Below are positions 10,694-21,014 of a stretch of 64,000 nucleotides of DNA, in pieces. Made by a program: the position numbers and the translations under genes. Each line of letters starts with the position of its first letter. Position 1 is the first letter of the stretch. Source of the stretch: Sordaria brevicollis (Eukaryota > Ascomycota > Sordariomycetes > Sordariales > Sordariaceae); assembly GCA_033439795.1 (NCBI GenBank), contig JAUTDP010000008.1, positions 1,240,001-1,304,000 of the forward strand, in the 5' to 3' direction. Below the pieces are notes generated by a model that was not told where the DNA came from, did no database searches, and was given only the letters and a program-made list of their open reading frames with translations.

Positions 10694-12432
10694 ATGGCTT
10701 CCACCTCTACCGACCCCGGCACCAGCACCGAGGTCCGGCCTCTCCCAGGAAGGTCCAACAACAACTATGATCCGGACGTAAAGAAAGCCTCAACCACCCA
10801 AGTCTCTCCGTCTGTTTACAGCGAAGACACCACAAGACCATGGGTTGCCGGACTGAGAACATGGTTCGGTCTCAGACCAAACCGTCACTCTCCTCCACCA
10901 ACCTACGAACCTCGACCACTTCCATCTGATGAGCCGTCATCTATAGGCTCCAAGATCTGGAAGTTCCTGAAATTTCTAGGTCCAGGCGCTGTCATCAGCG
11001 TTGCCTATGTCGACCCGGATAACTACCAAACTGCCATCTCGGCTGGTGCTGAGTTTCAGTATAAGCTGCTCTTTATGGTGCTTGTGTCGAACTTGATCGC
11101 CATCTACATCCAGGTAAGTCTTTCTCTTCACCTCTCCAGTCACTCACTATACTAACAACAATCCAGTCCCTGTGCGTCAAACTCGGCACCGTAACCGGCA
11201 TGGACCTAGCCCAAATGAACCGGCGCTGGCTTCCCCGCTGGCTCGACCTATCCATCTACGTCGTCGCCGAAGCCTCCATCATCGCCACCGACCTCGGGCA
11301 AGTAATCGGCACCGCCATCGCCCTCAACATCCTCATCCCCAAACTTCCCCTGCCCGCAGCATGCGTCATCTCCGTCGTCGAGACCCTCTTAGTCCTCCTC
11401 TTCTACACCGACACCGGCGAACTCCGCCGGGTACGCATCTTCGAAGCTTTCGTCTCCGCTTTGGTCATAGTCGTCTTCGTCACAATCTGCATTGCCCTCT
11501 CAATGGTCGACCACAGCAGCACCACCACGCGCGAGATCCTCCGGGGTTACGTCCCCTCCCGCGAGATTTTCGTTGACACGGGGCTCTACGCCTCCTGCGC
11601 CATTTTGGGAGGCACACTGATGCCACACGCTCTCTACGTCGGCACATCCCTCTCCCGCGCTAGACTCTACGATTACGACTCCAAGCGCTCTTTACCCTCC
11701 ACCACCCAATCCTCACCGCGAACCAGCACCGAGAGCCTAGCTACCTACCGCCCTTCATTAAGGGCAATCAAGTCTTGCCTGGGGTACTCAATCGCCGAGT
11801 TAACCTTCACCCTTTTCACCGTAGCCATCTTCGTCAACTCCGCCCTTTTGGTCATCGCCGGTTCAGCATTTTACGTCCCCGAAGACTCCCGCTCTGAAGA
11901 ATCCGAAATCTCCGAAGACCTCTACGCGTTGTACTACCTCTTCCGCGACAGCATAGCCCCCGCCGCTGGTATCATGTTCGCCGTCTCCCTCCTCTTTTCC
12001 GGTATCTCCGCTGGTATCGTCTCCACCATGTCCGGGCAAATCATCATGGAAGGCGCACTCGACATCCGTCTCTCCCCCTTTCTTCGCAGGCTGGTCACCC
12101 GTTGTGTGGCTATAATCCCAGCGCTGGTTATCGCCCTGGCGGTTGGGAAGGAAGGACTTAGTAAGGCGCTGGTGGCGTGTAATTACCTCCTGGCTATCGC
12201 GCTGATTCCGATTACGTTTCCGATTGTGTGGTATACGTGCCGGAGTCGGTATATGATGGTTCCGTGCGACGGTAGCTCTGGGGCAGGTGCACATGGGGAT
12301 ACAAGGATGGTGGATATGAAGAATAATTTGGTTACGGCCAGTGTGGCGTGGTTGTTGTGGTTGTTGGTGGTGGTTATGGATGTGGCGACGGTGGTGTTGG
12401 TGGGGTTGGGGATTACCAAGGATGAGGGTTAA
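10694..12432 (+). CDS. NRAMP-family divalent metal transporter (Smf-like)
   Basis: Two exons, 10694-11113 and 11167-12432, joined in phase 0 across a 53-bp intron with GTAAGT, an ACTAAC branch site and CAG. The ATG at 10694 has a good context (CACAATGGC). The product is 561 residues. A hydrophilic N-terminus of about 95 residues is followed by eleven or so membrane segments. NRAMP signatures are present: TM1 GPGAVISVAYVDPDNYQTA, then SLCVKLGTVTGMDLAQMNRR, ATDLGQVIGTAIALNILI and TM6 ILGGTLMPHALYVGTSL. It aligns through its length with yeast Smf1-type proteins, proton-coupled importers of Mn2+, Fe2+ and similar ions. Two deviations stand out: the TM1 metal-site motif DPGN reads DPDN, and the TM6 motif MPHN/MPHS reads MPHA, while the Asp, Asn, Met and His that coordinate metal remain. 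Plasma or endosomal membrane is likely; specificity is not visible. Confidence 0.92.
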
Positions 12433-12599
12433 GATACCTACTGAGCTGGAAAAGGTAGTGGGAGAGATGGAGATGAGGAGGGGAGGAGTGGAGGAGGGAT
12501 GGAGAAGGAGGAAGGCGGGATGGGAAGTTTGATGATGGTTGCTTGAAGTAGCGAATGTAAATGGGGTATAGTGTCAAGTGAGTAATGAGTTATGAGGCC

Positions 12600-12967
12600 C
12601 AGCGGTGGAAACAAGTCAGTCCAGATCAGATTTAGCCTCAGATTTGACTGAGTGGGTCAAATCAAAGGTCAAATCTGATTTGATTTGATCTGTTTGCAGA
12701 TATTTGCAAATATCCTAAGGCTACCTATACCCTAACCCTCTACCCCTCCGAAGGCCGGGGAACCCCCGAAAAAAATGCCGGAGGAAATGCCGGCCAATTT
12801 TACTACCAAAAGATATTCTGCCGGGTTGCCAAAAAGGCGGGCAGATATTCAGTCCAAATCTGAGGTCAAATCTGAACTGGCCAGATATCTGGAAAGTCAA
12901 ATCTGACTGACTGTTTGTTTGTATCTGTTTGTATCTGCCAAGCGTATCTGACTTGTTTCCACCGCTG
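12600..12967. mobile_element. hAT-type non-autonomous MITE, 368 bp
   Basis: Perfect 20-bp terminal inverted repeats, CAGCGGTGGAAACAAGTCAG at 12600-12619 and its reverse complement at 12948-12967. They are flanked by a perfect 8-bp duplication ATGAGGCC at 12592-12599 and 12968-12975. An 8-bp duplication and CAGnG-type ends are diagnostic of the hAT superfamily. The interior has no coding capacity but carries many subterminal copies of the AAATCTGA / CAGATAT type, the usual transposase-binding layout. It lies 170 bp past the NRAMP stop codon. It is not RIP-mutated, which suggests it is too short for RIP or arrived recently. Confidence 0.92.
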
Positions 12968-12975
12968 ATGAGGCC

Positions 12976-13672
12976 TAACATGGAATGATGTTGCGACCCG
13001 CATTCCCTCTCTTCGTTCAAACCCTCACTTCTTACCAAGGGAGACTTGTTCCAAGATTTTTTCCTTGACGAACTCATTCCTCTCTTCTTTTTCTTTGAAC
13101 CCCTTTTCCCTCGTTGGTCTCATTCTCTGATAATTCATCGGAGTCCTCTCCTTGACGGGCTTCACGTCCATTCCGATGCCAACTGGACTTATTGCCGGTT
13201 TGGTTACCAGATGCTGCTGACCGCAAGCAATTGGAATCTCTCTCTGAATCGGAAATTGTTGACACTCCACATTGAAGGACTCGGGAAATGGTGGAGACTT
13301 CAATGTTAGGGTGGCAGTTCTTGGGCGGAAAAGGAGTAGAAGAGCAGAAACGATGTATTGCTCCAGTTGCCCTCCCCCAAACGGCCGGACGATAAATCCA
13401 CCAGTGCGTTGTTCTCTCTTTCAACCAACTCTTCTTGCGGCTGTTTGTCGCCCAAAACTGGGAGAAGCGGGAAGAGTGAATCGGACTCGGAGGAGGCGGC
13501 TGGCCTTTTCCTTGTCGTTTCTTTCTTGGGCAGGATTGTCCTCATCTCGAGCGGTTGGGTCCTATGTCCCACGGGATCGTTGACCTTTTCCTTTGGGCGG
13601 GCACTCGGGATGATACAGTCGTTGCAAGTGGCCGACTTCGATTCTCATAGGTGATCTGTTCTTGCCGCTTGG
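12976..13672 (-). pseudogene. Probable broken third member of the MCTT family, interrupted by element I
   Basis: On the minus strand, 13672 to about 13600 shows pieces in three successive frames that follow the family order: SGKN, then ITYEN, then KSATCNDC. The two intact copies read NGK, I-I-x-Y and DCNSxTC in the same order. Frames downstream are open as far as about 13025 (for example a frame with ASSESDSLFPLLPVLGDKQ and one with QGEDSDELSENETNEGK), but I cannot assemble one reading. At least two frameshifts, equal to about 14 missing bases against copy 2, make the copy nonfunctional. Element I inserted immediately after the GK codons; the other side continues at 61438. Homology is by eye over about 50 bases, so this is tentative. 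Confidence 0.35.
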
Positions 13673-13963
13673 TGTTACGATCCAATCATGTATAGTAGTT
13701 AGCTGACCAATCAGAAGCAGAGCCGCAGGCGCCGCATAGCGGCGCCGGGCGGCGCCCTTCTTAAACGGCCGTATAGCCGCTCCAGCGGCACGGCGGCCAC
13801 CGGGCTGAAGACCAGTATATAAAAAGGCCTCCCGGCCTTCGTTATACGGGTTCTTCAACAAATAATAACTTCTATAATTAATTAATACCTTTTGGCTACT
13901 ATTACTATTATTCTATTATTCTATCCCAACGATATATTCCTATACTTATAACGGTTCGTTACA
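13673..13963 (+). repeat. Element I 5' LTR (291 bp)
   Basis: Begins TGTTACGATCC and ends TTCGTTACA. It contains GC-rich hairpins (about 13725-13800) and a TATA box, TATATAAAAA, at 13816-13825. Its outer (left) half is nearly free of RIP; its inner (right) half is AT-shifted against the partner LTR. Confidence 0.95.
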
Positions 13964-15428
13964 CGTTGTTTGCTCCTCAATTTGTATACCAATATTCTAG
14001 GATTTACTACTATACCCAAATTTCCAAACTCTTCAAATTTCCTCAATCTATTATTAACCTAATACTATTATTATATTTAGAAATTTTATTAAATATCTTA
14101 CTAGAGGATCCGCTAGAATTAATCTCCCGGATACCGCTATTAAAGGCCTTAGTATTAACGCCGAATCTATAATTAATATTAAAGATAATAATAGCCGTAA
14201 GGTTAGCGTTATTAAATTTCGTCGCTGCGATAAAAATATTAATAATATTCCTATAATTATTAAAGCTATTACTTTGGCCAAATTTCGCGAAATTATTAAT
14301 AAGTTTAATTCGAGGCTTATTACTATTAATTCTATTTATATTAATACCGAAATAGAATAAACGATTATTATTGCTACCCTACGCGCGAAGATTAAATTTA
14401 ACCTTCCTTCCAAATTCGATAGTACTAAGCGCGAAGACTTTTAAGGTTTTTTAACCTAAATTCGTTTTAACCTTTAGGTTTTTAAAGTTACCAACCCTAT
14501 TTAATAGGTTTTTTACGCCGCTTCTTTTTTTACTAGTAAGGTTCTCGAATAATTTTAACCTATTTAAATTAATTTTTTCGGTAATACCCTTATTAATATA
14601 TATTGAAAAACCGTTTAAATTTTTACCGATTTCGCCTACTTTGAAATAATTATCGACTAAATCTTTAAATTAGCCGATAAAGTCCGCTAAGCCGAAATTA
14701 AATTTAATGAATTTTGTTAAATTAAATTTATTTTAATTTATATTACCGAATTTAGATAATTTACTTTCTATATCGATTAGAATAAAGAAGGATTTAAATA
14801 TTAATTTTATTATAAATTTAAGAATAACATTAAAAATAAATTTATTAAAGTTAATTATAAATTTAAAAGCCTTGACGAATATATTAATAATATAATCGTT
14901 ATTAATAATCGGTTATTTGAATGTAAATGCGAAAAGGGATATAGAAATAGCTATCCTAAAGTTAATATTAATTATTATTATTATTGAGGTAATAATAATA
15001 ACCTTAAGATACGTAATATTGCGTATAGTATTTATCCGGGCCTTATAAATATTAATATAATTAATAAATATGAGAACGGTAGCTTTAATAAGGATAAAAA
15101 GTATTTCAAATATAATAAACCGGGATATTTCGTTAAAGATTGCCGTAGCGGAAGAAATAAGCGTTTAGGTAAATAGAAATTAATTCTAATTTATTCTATT
15201 AATTCGGTTAATAAAGGTAAAAATAAGGGTAAAGAAATTAATAATATCGAAATCGATTATAATTTTATTAATATTTTAACCTCCTTTATTAATAACGAAG
15301 AACTTTAATATATTTATATAATCGATTATAAAAATAAATTAACCGACGATTATATACTTATCGAAAAATACGATTAATACGAATAATATTAATATAAATT
15401 CGATAACGAAAATAATAATAAAGATTAT
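13964..15428 (+). pseudogene. Element I gag remnant with a decayed zinc knuckle
   Basis: RIP-destroyed sequence with stops in all frames. At 15102-15143 the frame reads Y-F-K-Y-N-K-P-G-Y-F-V-K-D-C. Changing TAT back to TGT (Cys) or CAT (His) gives the CX2CX4HX4C spacing of a retroviral-type gag zinc knuckle, followed by basic residues. This fixes the plus orientation of element I. The frame is cut at 15428 by element II and resumes at 46902. Confidence 0.75.
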
Positions 15429-15736
15429 TAATATAGACTGCTTTCGCCTCAAAGAACAACCCTACAATTGATGTAAAAGCAATGTATATTATTCCTGTGT
15501 AAAGCGTAATGTCGAAAGAAGAATCAGAAAGAGAGTGCATTGCGTACGGAAGGAAAGATATCCTTCCGTAGCAGGCCCACTTTTCTGACTTGCGGTCGCG
15601 TTGGGCCCACTTTCGTAAATACTATTATAACCGCGCCTTATCGGCCCGGTATACCGGGCCGCTATAGTAATTAATATGCATTTTTACTATTTATATAAAA
15701 TCTTTATACTATATATATATAAAACGTTCCGTATTA
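15429..15736 (-). repeat. Element II 3' LTR (308 bp)
   Basis: Left copy of the pair. It contains a palindrome around TCCTTCCG (about 15548-15572) and a TATATATATA tract near the end at about 15710-15720. The outer left half is little mutated; the inner right half is AT-shifted. Confidence 0.93.
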
Positions 15737-16990
15737 AATCCCGGCTTACTAAAAAAAATTAAATTATCTTTAATTATCCTCCTATTTATCTCGGATTACG
15801 AATATTTCTTTCCCAATCCCTTAGGGCGGCCGCAATTACGTTTCTAGCCGGAGTATCCGCTATAGCGATCCTAATATTCTTTTATTAAATTTAGTATATT
15901 TTCTAAATTTTTTTTTATTATTTATTAATTATATTAATAGCCCTATCCTTTTTATTTAATTAAATACTTCGTTTTTCCGTTTACTTCCTTATATTTTATA
16001 ATAACCTTTATTTTATATTCGTCGTTAAATTGAGAATTCTCTATTAAATTAGGGGGGGGGAAATTTCGATTAAAAATATCGTTACCGTCGGGTATTAGCG
16101 ATAAATACGTAATAGAGATTATTAAGTGAATTTTTATTCCTATTAATAATTTAAATCGGTAAATTAAATTTCTTACTTTTTTAAAAATTATATATAATCC
16201 GGATCGTTATTATAATAATTTGTAAAAAAGATTACTAAGGTAATAATAATTATAATATAATCGTAGAAAGATTTTATCGCTTTTTTTAAATTAAACGTCG
16301 TAATAATAATTATTATATTTATATTTAATATCCGTAATAGCGAAATTTATAGCGAAGATAGCGTTTTATTATAAATATTCTTTAATTAAGGGTATTTTAG
16401 GGTTATAAATTTTTGGGAATAGGGTATTGAATAGATTAGGGAATTTAAAACTATATAATTATTCGTATAGTAATATATTAATAAATTAAGTAAAAACGTT
16501 ATTTAAATTCTATTAAAATAATAAGAGGATATTATATTAATCCGAATTTAAATATATAAAATAGTAGAATCGTATAGTAATTTCGACTATTTAATTTTTA
16601 CGTTCTAATAAATTATTTGCTTAAGGATAGTATATTGTAATTATTATTAATTTCGTTCCTTAAGCTTTTTAAACTCCGGTTTAGAAATTTAATATAAATT
16701 TCTGGTCCCTATTAGATATAATATTTTTAAGTATATCCTAATCGTTTAAGAGTAATTAACGAATTAATAATTTTCTTTATTCTTTAATTATATAAGTGGA
16801 ATATTTTAATATAAGGAACGTACGCTTAATGATTCGGTCGGTTATTAATATAAGAGTATTAAAAACGTTATAATCGTTAATTTTTTAAAGGGAATTTATT
16901 ATTAATATTTTTAGGAGGTTAGTAATAAAATCGAAGGCGATAATATTTATAAGTAAATTATATTTAAAGCGAATAGTTTAATAATTATTA
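15737..16990 (-). pseudogene. Element II 3' pol/integrase remnant
   Basis: Extremely AT-rich sequence, expected to be the integrase tail of element II given the minus orientation. I could not read a specific motif here. A run of ten G occurs at about 16050-16059. Confidence 0.5.
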
Positions 16991-17112
16991 CGAGGGCTGC
17001 CGCCCCCGTACCCCCGCAAAATTTGCCTTCGGCAAATTTTATACGGGTGGGCAGAAATTTACTTGAAGCGGAGCTTAACATTTACTTCCTATATTTTTCA
17101 TTATATTTTTAA

Positions 17113-17440
17113 TAATTTTTTTTTATTATTATTTTTTATTTATTTATTTATTATTTATTTATTTATTATTATTTATTCATTTATTATTCTTTTTTTATTT
17201 ATTATTATTATTTCATTTATTATTATTTATTTATTTGTTATTATTCATTTATTATTATTTATTTATTAATTATTATTTATTTATTAATTATTATTTATTT
17301 ATTTATTATTATTTATTATTTATTTATTTATTAGTATTTATTTATTTATTAGTATTTATTTATTTACTATTATTTATTTATTAACAATTATTTATTTATT
17401 TACCATTATTTATTTATTATTTTTTAATTTACCATTTAAA
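17113..17440. repeat. (TTTA)n/(TTA)n low-complexity tract in element A
   Basis: Imperfect alternation of TTTA and TTA units. It occupies the same position as the pure AAT tracts in copies B and C. Confidence 0.85.
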
Positions 17441-17466
17441 TATTATTAAAAAGATTTTATTTTTAC

Positions 17467-17536
17467 TCCAGCCGGGAATCGAACCGACCGCTAAAGGGTA
17501 TATATTATAACCGTACATTTGCTAAGTTAGCTACGA
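17467..17536 (-). ncRNA. tRNA-like Pol III promoter segment in element A
   Basis: On the minus strand TAGCTAACTTAG (17533-17522) fits the A-box consensus apart from one G-to-A change. GGTTCGATTCC (17485-17475) is an exact B-box, 36 bases downstream, which is normal tRNA spacing. TTTTT at 17452-17448 could terminate Pol III. Acceptor and T stems pair poorly, so it is not a functional tRNA. A tRNA-derived head followed by an A/T-rich tail is the layout of a SINE. Copies B and C lack this segment. Confidence 0.55.
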
Positions 17537-17580
17537 CGTTTTATTTAGAAAATAATTTTTTTTTTTTTTATTATATACCT

Positions 17581-17886
17581 ATCCGTCGGATTTTTTTAAA
17601 GCCGTTTTTCTCGCCCGGCAGGCAAGCTATGGTCACGTGAGTAGTACCATTATACTCGTCACAACATACTCATCATTTTGATACCCATTTTTCTCGATCC
17701 TTATCGATAAGCATTTTAGATTTTTTTTTATATATCCGTCGGATTTTTTTAAAGCCGTTTTTCTCACCCGGCAGGCAAGCTACGGTCACGTGAGTGGTAC
17801 CATTGTACTCGTCTCAGCTTACTCATCATTTTGGTACCCACTTTGTCTTGATAGGACCCACTTTCAAATGCCAAGCCCTAAGCGAG
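17581..17886. repeat. 153-bp internal tandem duplication in element A
   Basis: Two copies beginning ATCCGTCGGATTTTTTTAAA at 17581 and 17734. Both carry GGCAAGCTA(T/C)GGTCACGTGAGT. They differ mainly by transitions, with the first copy the more mutated. B and C have a single copy of the region. Confidence 0.8.
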
Positions 17887-18094
17887 CTTGGCGGACAGGG
17901 ATAGGGGGTCTTATTCAGCCAATTCCAACTCGAGAATTTTTTTCGACCAATTACAGGTCGCGAAATCGCGGGTAAACCTCGTGGCTATTTACAGGGATTA
18001 TTGACAGGGGGGTCACCGTATTATAGAAGAAGCTACGCTCAACGCTTTGCTCCGTGTTTTTTCAACACTTCTCAATGTTGAAGCTCCGCTTCAA

Positions 18095-20725
18095 ATTAGG
18101 AGGGTTTCGATTAGTTTAATTTAATTAATAATTTAAGTAATATTTAAAATACTTTTTAATAAGGCTGGTTTTATATAAAATTATTAAATTTCGCAAATTG
18201 TATATTATACGTTGCTTTCCGAAATAATATTTTTCGTTATAAATTATTTGTAATATTTCTTTAATATAATTAAATAATATATAGAGAGTTTTTGAATTAT
18301 TTAAATAGTTATAATAAATTAATTTCGTATTTTTATCGATAACGAAAAGGTACCCGGGTTAGTAAAATATTTTACCGTTTTCGGTAATTTTTTCTAAATC
18401 CTTTTTAATTTTAATAAATTTTATATTTTTTCTATACCCGTTTATTAAACGGTTGCGAAAAATATTATTTATTTTTATTTTTAATATGAAAAGGGTTTAT
18501 TTATTTAATCCGTATATTTCCCCGTCCTTTTACAGATTATTTAAAATTAATTTTTTATCGGGGTTCTTTTTTAGGGCGTTAATAGTTCTTAAATAATTGA
18601 GGGTATTAAATACGAAGTTTAATTTACCCGGGATATAAAAGATTTAAAGGTTATATTATAATAAGTAGATAGAGGTATTAATTAATCGTTGGTTAATTCG
18701 GTCTATAGAGGTTATATATAAGTTAATTTATTCGACGATATTTTTTATAATCGAGTAATTGGTTAATACGATTATTAATTAATTTATAGAATAAATAGTA
18801 ATATATAGCCGACGGACGGTTTAAACGAAGTAAGCGATTTCCAATTTTAATGGTTTATAATATATTTCTATTTTAATTAAATATTTGCTTAAAAATATAA
18901 TTAAAAATATTTAATTAATAGGAATCTACGTACCGGATCTTTATTTGTATCCTTCTTTAAATAGAATATTATTACCCTAAAACCCTATTCGAGCGATTTA
19001 TCGATTTAAATAAAGAATTATCGGTTTAAATTGTAATAATATAAAATATTCGGCTTCTTTCCGTCTTCTAATCCGTAAATCGCTTTCTATAATGCTTTAA
19101 AGGATTCTAATTCCATTTTAATTAATACGAAAATAATCGTAATATAATAATAATTTCGTTTATTAATATTACCGGCTATTATTTTTCTTAATTCCTTATT
19201 TTTAATAAATAATATTACTTTCTATAATTAAAAAGGTTCGGATAATTATATATAATAAGGGATTAAGTATCGTAAGAATTTAAAATTATTAATATAATAT
19301 TTTAACGCTTTAAATTAGTTAGGAAAGGTTAAGTTTTTTAAGGCTATAATACGTTCCGTTATAATCGTTAAATTTAAAACGTCGATTTTAAAACCGAAGA
19401 GTTTAACGTTAGGGTATTTTAAATATAATTTTCTAAATAAAATCGAAATACCCTTCTTTTTAAATAGGTTAAAGATATTATATAAATATTTTATATATTT
19501 TTTTAAAATATTGGACGTAATAATAATATTATTAATAAAAGTTTAATAATAATTTTTATACGGTGTAAATAGCCGGTTTATAAATTGTTATACGTAAGTT
19601 AACGAATTTTTAAAGCCTATTAATATTATAGTTGGGGTTTTTAAGCTTTGGTAATTAATAAAAGTAAGGCGGTTATAATATAGTAATTAAATATTAAATT
19701 AATAAAAGAAGGATATTATATTAATAATAATAATAAATTTCTTATTTTTAAAGCGTATAATAATTTTGGATTAAAATAGTAATAAGTAATTATTTAAAAT
19801 CGTAACGCGATTTAAAGTACGTAAATTGATAATTAATTATTTTTTTATTTTATTTTTTACTATTTTCTATATTACGAACATAAAGTAAGCGAAAAGAATA
19901 GTTTCCTTATATTATTTTATTTTTCCCTACGCGTAGAATTTATCGAAGATTTCGTCGACGACGGCTTAATCTTTTTTATTTAATAGATATATATAGGTAT
20001 TAATTTTTTAATTTTATTACCTTTTAATTAAAAGTATTTTTATTATATTTTCTTCGGGGATTTTGATTAAACGATTTTCTTCCTATATTTCTTTGTATTT
20101 GTAAATGAGGTTTATAAATTTTTTAAACTCCTCTTTCGAATAACCGTTATATATATAAACGTTTTAATTTAAAATTACGTTTAGGACGTCGCTGTTTATA
20201 CGAATATTTAAGGTTAAATATTTTTTAGGAATATAAAATTTCTTTTCTTTACCGCTTTCGGGTCTTCTTTATATTTTTACCTCTTTTATCGCGGCCTTTA
20301 TTTCTTTTTATAAGCGATTTTATAATTCGATTATTTCGGCGTTATAAACGTTAGTAGAAGATATTAGGTTAATTTTTTACGTAATAAATTGAATAAGGGT
20401 ATTTAATTCGAATTTTCTGTTAAGCGGGGCTATTAATAAATTAAATACTTTAAAGTAAATTCTTTATTTTAATTTAAAAAACGAGCCTTTGGCCGTTATA
20501 ATTTAATCGACCGTTACGGTTTTTTATACGCCGTCCTAAAATATATAAAAGAAAACTCCTTCTTCGTTTTCGGTAATAATATTAATATTAAAACGCTTAT
20601 TAATTATTGCGGTACTTTACGTATTATTTTTTACGAATATTATTATAAGGGTTTTTACGTTAATAATTATATTAGCCGCTAGGGCGTATTTAGAATTAAA
20701 TATAAAATTTCGTCCTTTAAATAAG
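18095..20725 (-). pseudogene. Element II pol remnant (reverse transcriptase and integrase)
   Basis: Reading the minus strand through stops: at about 19690-19330 a segment reads TPTIILIGFKNSLTYV, then an interrupted TFINNI, then ISILFRKLYLKYPNVKLFGF and IALKNLTFP. This follows the RT palm and thumb of fungal gypsy elements. At about 18250-18120 it reads IKKYFKYYLNY-LN-TNRNPP, which resembles an integrase HHCC finger once RIP Tyr and stop codons are read as Cys/His/Gln. Element A interrupts directly after it. Confidence 0.65.
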
Positions 20726-20730
20726 GGTTT

Positions 20731-20997
20731 TGTGAGAGCGTGATCCTACGAGAGATAAACTACAAGACTAGAAGCCACAATTCAAAGTAAAATTAAATAT
20801 AAAGAAGAAAGGGAAGGTTAACAAACGAAGGCATCGCTAGTCTAGTATATAAGCCAGGCGTTCTACCGTCCTATATCGCTTTCCCAATCTGGATCTATCT
20901 TATCAATAAGGGCGTAAACCTCACCGAGCCTCATTCTATCCGATATATCATAATCCCAATACCCTATCCCTAACACCCATCCTACTATACTATAATA
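20731..20997 (-). repeat. Element III 3' LTR (267 bp)
   Basis: Begins TGTGAGAGCGTGATCC (little mutated) and ends CTATAATA, the RIP-changed form of CTATAACA in its partner. Confidence 0.94.
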
Positions 20998-21000
20998 TTA

Positions 21001-21014
21001 CCCCCCCCCCCCCG
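21001..21014 (-). other. Element III polypurine tract (14 consecutive G on the minus strand)
   Basis: A run of 14 C on the plus strand lies three bases inside the 3' LTR, where plus-strand priming of a minus-oriented element would occur. C runs lack CpA, so RIP left it intact. Confidence 0.7.

Larger units (their letters stand above)
16991..18094 (-). mobile_element. Short element A (A/B/C family), 1.1 kb
   Basis: Inserted inverted relative to B and C, within the integrase of element II, with a 4-bp duplication ATTA (16987-16990 and 18095-18098). One end is CGAGGGCTGCCGCCCCCGTA followed by the hairpin AAAATTTGCC/GGCAAATTTT. The other end is the palindrome TTGAAGC-TCC-GCTTCAA. It holds a (TTTA)/(TTA) simple-repeat region at 17113-17440, a tRNA-like segment, and a 153-bp tandem duplication (copies starting at 17581 and 17734). 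There is no transposase. It is non-autonomous; a SINE-like or MITE-like origin is possible. Confidence 0.75.

Noticed and set aside
12722..12747. Telomere-like ACCCTAACCCT inside the MITE
   Set aside because: Only one and a half degenerate units; no tandem array.
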